A DNA stretch of 12,423 bases from Spirochaetaceae bacterium. GTDB taxonomy: Bacteria; Spirochaetota; Spirochaetia; Treponematales; Breznakiellaceae. The position numbers were made by a program, and so were the translations under genes. Shown here in pieces: positions 7,226 to 12,423 of this stretch. Within the stretch, counting starts at the first letter, position 1, and each line of letters opens with the position of its first letter. The DNA lies in NCBI GenBank assembly GCA_031265015.1, contig JAISDG010000040.1, positions 1 to 12,423 on the forward strand, written 5' to 3'. The notes under the pieces were generated by a model that did no database searches, was not told where the DNA came from, and saw only the letters and a list, made by a program, of their open reading frames with translations.

Positions 7226-7510
7226 ATGACCGTAGATGAATTAGAAGTCAAACTTGATGCTGTACTTAAAGAAATGCCCCCTTCGGGATTTGACGCGGTA
7301 GCGGATACCGTTATCGCCGATTTAGACGCCTGTGCCGGCTGCGCGGGAGAGCTGGGAATGAAAAGCTGCAAACAGCTGCTTGAAAACCTGACGGCCGCGC
7401 TAAAAACCCGTAAAACCGGCGGAAACACCGATGAAAGCGTACAACTCAGGGTGACGGCGCTGGATTTTTATGTAAAAAAACTGCAAAGCGGCAGTACCGA
7501 AGACCTTTAG
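7226..7510 (+). CDS. Small protein of unknown function, 94 aa
   Basis: ATG 7226 has a good Shine-Dalgarno (AAAAAGGG, 7211-7218) and a readable promoter upstream, so it is very probably a real gene. The product is small, acidic at its N-terminus, predicted mostly helical and soluble, with no signal peptide or TM segment. Three cysteines occur: C-x2-C in DACAGCAG and one in KSCKQ. The C-terminal half (SCKQLLENLTAAL, then VQLRVTALDFYVKKL) looks like paired amphipathic helices. The position beside a hybrid kinase that lacks an HPt invites the idea of a phosphotransfer protein, but the sequence contains no histidine at all, so it cannot be a His-phosphotransfer carrier. A kinase-regulating or protein-binding role is possible but unproven. 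I do not recognise the family. Confidence 0.75.
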   Translation: MTVDELEVKLDAVLKEMPPSGFDAVADTVIADLDACAGCAGELGMKSCKQLLENLTAALKTRKTGGNTDESVQLRVTALDFYVKKLQSGSTEDL

Positions 7511-7548
7511 CCGCGTCATGTTTCATTTCCTTGCAGAGCGAACTTCGT

Positions 7549-7567
7549 AAAACAACCCGCTCGCGGG
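7549..7567 (-). terminator. Small intrinsic terminator of the uptake operon
   Basis: On the minus strand, about 27 bases after the ATPase stop, CCCGCGAGCGGG (7567-7556) forms a short GC-only hairpin. It is followed directly by TTGTTTT (7555-7549). The stem is only four to five pairs, so strength is modest, but placement at the operon end between convergent genes supports it. Confidence 0.45.
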
Positions 7568-7594
7568 GGAGGTTCATTCCGTCCGAGGGCCCGG

Positions 7595-8356
7595 TCACGG
7601 ATCACTCCAGTTTTTAAGCGACTGTACCATAAACCCTTTTATGTCCATTCCGTATACCTGTTGTAAGGCATCCGCGGCAAACACCGCCTTTGTCCGGCCG
7701 GCGGCATAGATCGTTCCGTTCGACATAAGCGCCTTCGCCGTACCGTAACGGAGTGCCATGTTCAGATCGTGGAGGACGGCAATAACGGCCCGGCCGCCGG
7801 CCTGTACCCATTCCGCCAGATAATCCATCAGCGCCAGCTGATGCTTGAGATCAAGGTGATTGGTTGGTTCGTCCAGCAGGATGATCTCCGGTTCCTGCAC
7901 CAGGGTCCGGGCCAGGAATACCCGCTGGAGCTGGCCCCCGGAAAGCTCGCTGATAAGCTCATCCCGGATTCCCTCCAGCTCCAGGGCTTCCAGAACCCCG
8001 TGTAGTACATCCCTGTCCGCCTTGCGGAGGCCGCCGAACCGGCTTGCCGTCCGGGCATAGCGGCCCATGGCGGCGGTGTCGTATACCGTATAGGGAAAGT
8101 ACAGTTCCGCCCGCTGGGAAAGCAGGGCAATCCGGCAGGCCAGTTCCTTCCGGGAAAAGGAGGCGGTTTCCCTGCCGCTGATGGTAATGCTTCCCCGGAA
8201 GGGCAGAAGCCGGGCGGCGGCCTTAAGAAGGGTACTTTTGCCGCAGCCGTTGGGGCCCGCGATGCAGAAAAAATCCCCCGCCTTCACGGTCAGGCTTACT
8301 CCCTTAAGCACATCCTCCCCGCCGTAGCCGCAGAACAGATCCCGTATTTCCAGCAT
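7595..8356 (-). CDS. ABC transporter ATP-binding protein, FecE/BtuD type
   Basis: This is the ATPase that powers uptake through the adjacent permease. From ATG 8356 it is 253 aa, normal for the family. Walker A is GPNGCGKS (34-41), the Q-loop Gln about 81, signature LSGGQ (138-142), Walker B IILLDEP (158-164), D-loop HLD (167-169) and H-switch H196. All catalytic residues are present. The frame is open to an ATG at 8401, 15 codons further up, but that one has no ribosome site and would overlap the permease by 46 bases. ATG 8356 overlaps the permease stop as TGATG and has GGAG nine bases upstream, so translation is probably coupled to the permease. ATPases of this subfamily serve cobalamin, haem and ferric-siderophore importers; the substrate is set by the binding protein and cannot be read from this gene. 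Confidence 0.95.
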   Translation of the reverse strand: MLEIRDLFCGYGGEDVLKGVSLTVKAGDFFCIAGPNGCGKSTLLKAAARLLPFRGSITISGRETASFSRKELACRIALLSQRAELYFPYTVYDTAAMGRYARTASRFGGLRKADRDVLHGVLEALELEGIRDELISELSGGQLQRVFLARTLVQEPEIILLDEPTNHLDLKHQLALMDYLAEWVQAGGRAVIAVLHDLNMALRYGTAKALMSNGTIYAAGRTKAVFAADALQQVYGMDIKGFMVQSLKNWSDP

Positions 8357-9420
8357 CAGCGGAAGCTCCGGCGTTTTGCGGGCCTGCGAAAGTATATCCA
8401 CGCAAAAAAGGGCGCGCCGATCAGCGCGGTCACCGCTCCCACGGGAAGTTCCGACGGACTTATGATGATCCGGGCAGCCAGGTCCGACAGCACCATGAGT
8501 ATGCCCCCGGCAAAAAACGACATGGGCAGGACATACCGGTGGTTTGAACCGGTGATCCGCCGGGCAATATGGGGGGCGATAAGATCCACAAAGCCGATGA
8601 CGCCGCTCAGGGCTACCGCCGCGCCGGTGAGGAGGGCGGCGTACAAGAAAAGCCGGGTCCGTACCCGCCGGGCATCCACACCCAGGGACCGGGCTTCGTC
8701 CTCTCCAAAGGAGAGGATATCCATTTCTTTAATGTACCGGATAATACCCGCCATACCGGTGATCAGAAAGGGAATCATAAGCCATACGGAGTTCCAGCCC
8801 CGAAGGGCAAAACTTCCCAGCTGCCAGATAAGAAGGTTTTTGAGTTCTTCCCGAAACAGGGCCAGCATGGTGGTAAGGATTGCGTTGATAAACAGGGAAA
8901 ATACCATGCCGAACAGGATGATCGTATTGTTTGAAAGGGAGCTGTCCAGCCGGGACGCCAAAAGGATAACGAGAAAAACCGTTCCCACCCCAAAGACAAA
9001 ACCCGCCAGGGGGAGCGTCAGGGACCCCAGCCAGGCGGCCCCGAAGCGGAACAGGGAACCGGCGGCCGCGGTAACTCCCGTGACCGCGGTAACTCTCGTG
9101 ACCGCGGTAACTCCCGCGGCCGCTCCAGCGGCCATGACCAGGGCCGCCCCCAGGGACGCGCCGGAGGAAACCCCCAATATATAGGGGGAAGCAAGCTGAT
9201 TTTTAAGAACCGACTGAAATACCGCCCCGCTTACCGCCAGGGCGCCGCCGGTGATAAAGGCCAGGATCACCCGGGGCAGGCGCAGGTTCCAGACCACCGC
9301 GGGGTTGGCAAAGCCGATAAAGGATCCCCCCGCCGCCGTTCCGCAGAGGATGACCGCCGCGGAAAGAACGACAGCCCCCGCCATAACAAGGGTCCGGCCC
9401 GGCTTCCGGGGGCTTACCAT
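8356..9420 (-). CDS. FecCD/BtuC-family ABC transporter permease
   Basis: This inner-membrane channel subunit is 354 aa with about ten predicted TM helices and would act as a homodimer with two ATPase subunits. Family hallmarks are RLPRVILAFITGGALAVSG (about 47-65), NQLASPYILGVSSGASLGA (about 74-92), the cytoplasmic coupling segment with EARSLGVD (about 232-239), GFVDLIAPHIARR (about 266-278) and ELPVGAVTALIGAPFF near the C-terminus. The start ATG 9420 has AAGGA eight bases upstream and lies 18 bases after the binding-protein stop. The stop overlaps the ATPase start (TGATG). An unusual feature is a tandem VTAVT-R/G-VTAVT insert at about residues 104-118, encoded by an 18-bp repeat, which lengthens the region after the third predicted TM helix. 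Confidence 0.94.
   Translation of the reverse strand: MVSPRKPGRTLVMAGAVVLSAAVILCGTAAGGSFIGFANPAVVWNLRLPRVILAFITGGALAVSGAVFQSVLKNQLASPYILGVSSGASLGAALVMAAGAAAGVTAVTRVTAVTGVTAAAGSLFRFGAAWLGSLTLPLAGFVFGVGTVFLVILLASRLDSSLSNNTIILFGMVFSLFINAILTTMLALFREELKNLLIWQLGSFALRGWNSVWLMIPFLITGMAGIIRYIKEMDILSFGEDEARSLGVDARRVRTRLFLYAALLTGAAVALSGVIGFVDLIAPHIARRITGSNHRYVLPMSFFAGGILMVLSDLAARIIISPSELPVGAVTALIGAPFFAWIYFRRPAKRRSFR
9066..9119. repeat. 18-bp tandem repeat, three copies, inside the permease gene
   Basis: Three adjacent 18-base units, each starting CCGCGGTAACT, lie at 9066-9083, 9084-9101 and 9102-9119. Units 1 and 2 differ at one base, and unit 3 diverges in its last few bases. Since 18 is a multiple of three, copy-number change would keep the permease frame and add or remove six residues (VTAVTR/VTAVTG on the coding strand). 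Confidence 0.9.
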
Positions 9421-9438
9421 GGAGGGGATCCTTCGGCC

Positions 9439-10377
9439 CTATTCATAGTAGTCAGGGTACACCGAGCGGGCCATTTCCCGTAAGGCCCGGACAATGTGAT
9501 GGGTAGGCCGGGAGGACGAGTCGGTATCGATACGGTAGACCGCCTTATTTTGTATGGCCCGGATGCCGCCAAAGCCGGGGCGGCGGAGCAGTTCGTCCAC
9601 CGGGTTTTCCCCGGTGGGCAGGACCGTGTTGGTCAGGATTACGCCGGGATTGGCCGCGGCGACCGCTTCGGCTCCCGGAGCGATCCATCCGGCGGCGCCG
9701 GCAAAAATATTTTCCGCCCCGATGATCTCCAGCATTTCATGCAAAAAGGTTCCCCGGCCAAAAGAAACAATATACGGGGGAGGGGAAATTTCAAAGTACA
9801 CGGTCTTTTTTTCCTGTATGCCGGAACCGGTCCGGGCAATGCCTTCGACAGCCTCTTTCATGACGGCGATGAGTTCTTCCCCCTTTTCGGGGGCTTCCAG
9901 CAGATCCGCGATAAAGGCAATATCCCGGTAAATTTCTTCGATGCTCCCGCTGGTGGGGATATAGGCCACGGCAATGCCCATCTCCCGAAGGAGCCTGAAG
10001 GGATCGTCCCCCGCGGCCTGGTTATGTTCACTGGCAATGATGAGATCCGGCTTAAGGGCGACGATCGCTTCCCCGTCGGGGTACAAAAAATCAATGGCCG
10101 GAAGGCTCCTGTCCACCCCCGGGATATTCATGGAATATTTGTCCACCGCGGCAAGCCTGTCCCCCGCTCCCAGATCAACGATAATTTCCGTATTGGAGGG
10201 AGCCGCGGAAATAATCCGCCCTATGGGCCGGGAAAGCAGGACCGTGTTTCCCATGGGATCGGTAACGGTTCGTACCGGGCCGGAACCCTCCGCCGGGCGG
10301 ATGCCGCAGGCGCTCAGAGACAGGGCCAGGCACAAAACCCCGGACAGAAGGCGCGGGGCGGCGCTTATCTTTTTCAT
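9439..10377 (-). CDS. Substrate-binding lipoprotein of an ABC importer, BtuF/FecB type
   Basis: This is the periplasmic, membrane-anchored receptor that delivers ligand to the permease. From ATG 10377 it is 312 aa. It has MKK, a hydrophobic core and a lipobox LSAC with lipidated C24. The mature protein has the two-lobe class III pattern: RIISAAPSNTEIIVDLGAGDRLAAVD (about 54-79) and ALKPDLIIASEH (about 107-118), a long connecting helix around 145-170, then a second lobe (TVYFEISPPP, IIGAENIFAGAAG, NPGVILTN). The frame stays open to an ATG at 10512, but those extra 45 residues are not signal-like and overlap the receptor gene. ATG 10377 has GGGAG seven bases upstream and starts 31 bases after the receptor stop. 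Ligands in this family include cobalamin, haem and ferric siderophores; the exact one is undetermined. Confidence 0.92.
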   Translation of the reverse strand: MKKISAAPRLLSGVLCLALSLSACGIRPAEGSGPVRTVTDPMGNTVLLSRPIGRIISAAPSNTEIIVDLGAGDRLAAVDKYSMNIPGVDRSLPAIDFLYPDGEAIVALKPDLIIASEHNQAAGDDPFRLLREMGIAVAYIPTSGSIEEIYRDIAFIADLLEAPEKGEELIAVMKEAVEGIARTGSGIQEKKTVYFEISPPPYIVSFGRGTFLHEMLEIIGAENIFAGAAGWIAPGAEAVAAANPGVILTNTVLPTGENPVDELLRRPGFGGIRAIQNKAVYRIDTDSSSRPTHHIVRALREMARSVYPDYYE

Positions 10378-10408
10378 GGATATACTCCCGTACACAAACA
10401 GAGAGGAT

Positions 10409-12423
10409 TCACTTTTCGCCCCCGGAACTTTCCCCGGAAGCCCCGGCGGGGATCCATTCAAAGGAGGTCTTGAGCCCCAGGGTAAGGGTGATTCCCGGCA
10501 TGGGGTAATCATAAAAGGTCTGGTAGGAAAAGGAACGGTTCAGGGCGCTGCGGAAAACGGCGAAGGCGGCAAAATTTTTGCCGATTTTTTGATCCACCCC
10601 CGCGGTAAGAAGGACATAGGGGTCCAGGACGGTGATATTCCCCACTTCCGCAAAACGTTCCCCCGTATAACGGCCGGAGAGCTTGAACGAGCCGGTTTCC
10701 CAGGACAGCTCCGCGGAGGCTCCGGCGCTGTGGACGGGCATGTAGGGGATCCGCTTATCGGAGCCGAAGGTATAACCGTAGGCCAGGAGATAGCTCATCA
10801 TATACTGGTAGGAAACGGAAAAGCCCGCTTTTGTAAAGGGCCCCCGGGTAAGGGGCAGTTCCAGCCGGGCCGCGGTATCGGCGCCGTAAAAAAACGCCCC
10901 CCCCACGTTTTGGGGCTTCCACCCGCCGCTCCCCGAATACCAGTGGATAGAATTATCGTACCACTGGACAAAGCCGTTCCCTTCCAGGCTAAAGCCCAGG
11001 CCGGTATCCGTCCGGCCGGTCCAGGCGGCGCCCAGATCCCCGCCCCAGCCGTCTTCCGGCTTTAGGCCGGGATCGCCGGACGCGCCGCCCCCCCGCCAGT
11101 AGAGATCCGCCAGATCGGGAAACTTAAACACCCGGAAGTAGTTGTTTTTTATGGTGAGGGACTCCGCGGGCTTCCAGAGGAGGCCGAGCTTTGGCGCAGG
11201 CACGGCGGGGCCGCCGTTTTTGGCCGCGAGCTTAATCGATGGAATAAGCGTAAAGGTTTTATGGGGGGACCATTCGGCGGTGACATACACCCCGCCGTCG
11301 TGGCGGTCATGGAAAGCGCCGGAATCCATAAAGACATAGCGGTAATCGCCGCCGGCCCGCAGGGTAAGGGCTTCCAGGGGATACCAGCTCCAGCGGTTTA
11401 CCGCCCCCAGGGAGTGAAGGTCCGTCAGGGTATCCGCCGGGGGGGCGTGAAAATCCGTCCGCTGCCACCCGTGGCTGAGGGAGGCTTCCATGGCCAGGGT
11501 ATCGTGGAAGATCCGGGGCATTTCCAGCATGACGTTTTCCCTGGCGGAATAATCGTACTCCTTGCCGGCGATCTCCGAATAGCCGTTGGTGGGGACGTTC
11601 TTGTTCCCGTAGTAAAAACTGCCGTTAACAATCAGCCTGGACAGATCCGGCAAATCCCGGATATAGGCGGCGGATAGTCCCGTGTCCCAGACTTCGTTAC
11701 TTTCCTTGCGGCGCCGTCTGCCGTAGGGGTCGTCGTACAAAAAGTGGTTGGCCGCCCGGTTACCGAACCAGCCGGCGGACCAGGATGATTTGTCCAGCCC
11801 CAGCCCCGCGGAGAGGGTGATGTTCTGGGTATCGAACAGATCCTGCCATTGGGCGGGGCGGCTGCCCTGCCGGGGTTTGTAATATTCCCCGGGCATGGCG
11901 GAGGTGTTGGATATGCCGCCGGAAAGGCGGAGCCCGGGCTTTTGTTTTTTGACGGTGACGATGTTGATCACCCCGCCGATGGCGCCGGACACGTTGTACC
12001 GGGAATCGGAACCGCCGTAGATTATTTCGATCCGTTCAACCGAGGCCAGGTCGATCTGGTCATAGTCGAATTCCCCGGACCCCGGCGAATTGGCGGGGAT
12101 GCCGTCGATCAAAAAGGCGACCCGCTCCCCGTCAAAGCCCCGCAGGTTGATGTCCCCCTGGCTGCCCCGGGGCCCGTACCGGGCCGTCCCCAGCCCCGCG
12201 GTTTCTTCCAGGAGGGCAGCCAGATCCGGGGCGTGGGCCTTTTCGATTTCTTCCCGGTGGATAACCTTTATCTGCTGGGTGGTTTCCCTGGTTCCGGTGA
12301 TGGTGATCCCGTCCCCTTCCATCACCGGGGTTTCGCCCCATTCCTCAGGATTCCCGCCCCCTTCGCCGGGACGAGGATAAGCCCCGGCGTCCTGGGCGGA
12401 ACTGTTCTGTACGAAACCAAGCA
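10409..12423 (-). CDS. TonB-dependent outer-membrane receptor, BtuB-like (5' end outside window)
   Basis: The frame is open to the right edge (670 residues readable). A GTG at 12325 exists, but upstream codons read LGFVQNSSAQDAGAYPRPGE, which looks like the end of a signal peptide and the mature N-terminus, so the true start is just beyond the window. A TonB-box-like segment (GITITGTRE) is followed by a plug domain with the BtuB-like motifs INLRGFDGERVAFLIDGI, DLASVERIEIIYGG and GAIGGVINIVT. A beta-barrel follows, with many Gly/aromatic strands and loops. The last strand (GITLTLGLKTSFEW) is followed by an unusual 14-residue hydrophilic tail (IPAGASGESSGGEK). The protein would use TonB-ExbB-ExbD energy to import a bulky nutrient; no tonB or exbBD gene is in the window. 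It is first in the operon, directly before the binding protein. Cobalamin is the favoured ligand by resemblance, with siderophore or haem possible. Confidence 0.92.
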   Translation of the reverse strand, partial: LGFVQNSSAQDAGAYPRPGEGGGNPEEWGETPVMEGDGITITGTRETTQQIKVIHREEIEKAHAPDLAALLEETAGLGTARYGPRGSQGDINLRGFDGERVAFLIDGIPANSPGSGEFDYDQIDLASVERIEIIYGGSDSRYNVSGAIGGVINIVTVKKQKPGLRLSGGISNTSAMPGEYYKPRQGSRPAQWQDLFDTQNITLSAGLGLDKSSWSAGWFGNRAANHFLYDDPYGRRRRKESNEVWDTGLSAAYIRDLPDLSRLIVNGSFYYGNKNVPTNGYSEIAGKEYDYSARENVMLEMPRIFHDTLAMEASLSHGWQRTDFHAPPADTLTDLHSLGAVNRWSWYPLEALTLRAGGDYRYVFMDSGAFHDRHDGGVYVTAEWSPHKTFTLIPSIKLAAKNGGPAVPAPKLGLLWKPAESLTIKNNYFRVFKFPDLADLYWRGGGASGDPGLKPEDGWGGDLGAAWTGRTDTGLGFSLEGNGFVQWYDNSIHWYSGSGGWKPQNVGGAFFYGADTAARLELPLTRGPFTKAGFSVSYQYMMSYLLAYGYTFGSDKRIPYMPVHSAGASAELSWETGSFKLSGRYTGERFAEVGNITVLDPYVLLTAGVDQKIGKNFAAFAVFRSALNRSFSYQTFYDYPMPGITLTLGLKTSFEWIPAGASGESSGGEK

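Noticed and set aside
7226..7510. HPt phosphotransfer protein call for the 94-aa gene
   Set aside because: The sequence has no histidine, so the defining phosphoacceptor is absent.
8357..8401. Upstream start (ATG 8401) for the ATPase
   Set aside because: No ribosome site and a 46-base overlap with the permease. ATG 8356 has GGAG and a coupled TGATG junction, and begins exactly at the family's usual N-terminus.
10378..10512. Upstream start (ATG 10512) for the binding protein
   Set aside because: It would place 45 non-signal residues before an obvious lipoprotein signal peptide and overlap the receptor gene. ATG 10377 has a good GGGAG site.
9974..11065. 363-codon plus-strand ORF across the binding-protein/receptor junction
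   Set aside because: Antisense to two well-supported genes, with a Gly/Pro/Arg-rich translation typical of a shadow frame.

Overview
The window looks like a chromosomal segment from a Gram-negative-type (two-membrane) bacterium, most likely a spirochaete of the Treponema group. The hints are a small outer-membrane barrel protein, a TonB-dependent receptor, and a multi-TM hybrid kinase whose N-terminal style (a short 'TDDLPLEVRR' stretch before six TM helices) resembles treponemal sensor kinases. Base composition is moderately GC-rich, except for one visibly AT-richer gene. The genus is an inference from style, not proven by the sequence.

Layout: the left edge (2-535, +) holds the 3' part of a TPR-repeat protein whose start lies outside the window. 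A 396-base stretch without a convincing gene follows; it carries a perfect 13-bp hairpin and other self-complementary segments. Next come a secreted 178-aa outer-membrane beta-barrel-like protein (932-1468, +) and a PhoR-like membrane histidine kinase (1523-3331, +). Converging on that kinase is a very large hybrid sensor kinase (3365-7078, -) with the order 6 TM, GAF, GAF, HisKA, HATPase, REC, REC, bacteriohemerythrin. The hemerythrin domain keeps all seven diiron ligand residues, so the protein is a candidate oxygen or redox sensor.

A 147-base divergent control region (7079-7225) separates the hybrid kinase from a 94-aa unknown protein (7226-7510, +). Well-spaced sigma-70-like promoters can be read in both directions. 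The rightward one has an inverted repeat over its -10 box, and the leftward one predicts a very short leader with no Shine-Dalgarno.

The right part (12423 down to 7595, -) is a tightly packed uptake operon in the order TonB-dependent outer-membrane receptor, lipoprotein substrate-binding protein, FecCD/BtuC-type permease, FecE/BtuD-type ATPase. Together these would carry a cobalamin-, haem- or siderophore-like ligand across both membranes. The receptor resembles BtuB in its plug, but the ligand cannot be settled from sequence alone. The receptor's signal peptide and the operon promoter lie beyond the right edge. The permease has an in-frame 18-bp tandem repeat (three copies) that looks like a length-variable insertion. 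A plausible small intrinsic terminator closes the operon in the gap with the 94-aa gene.
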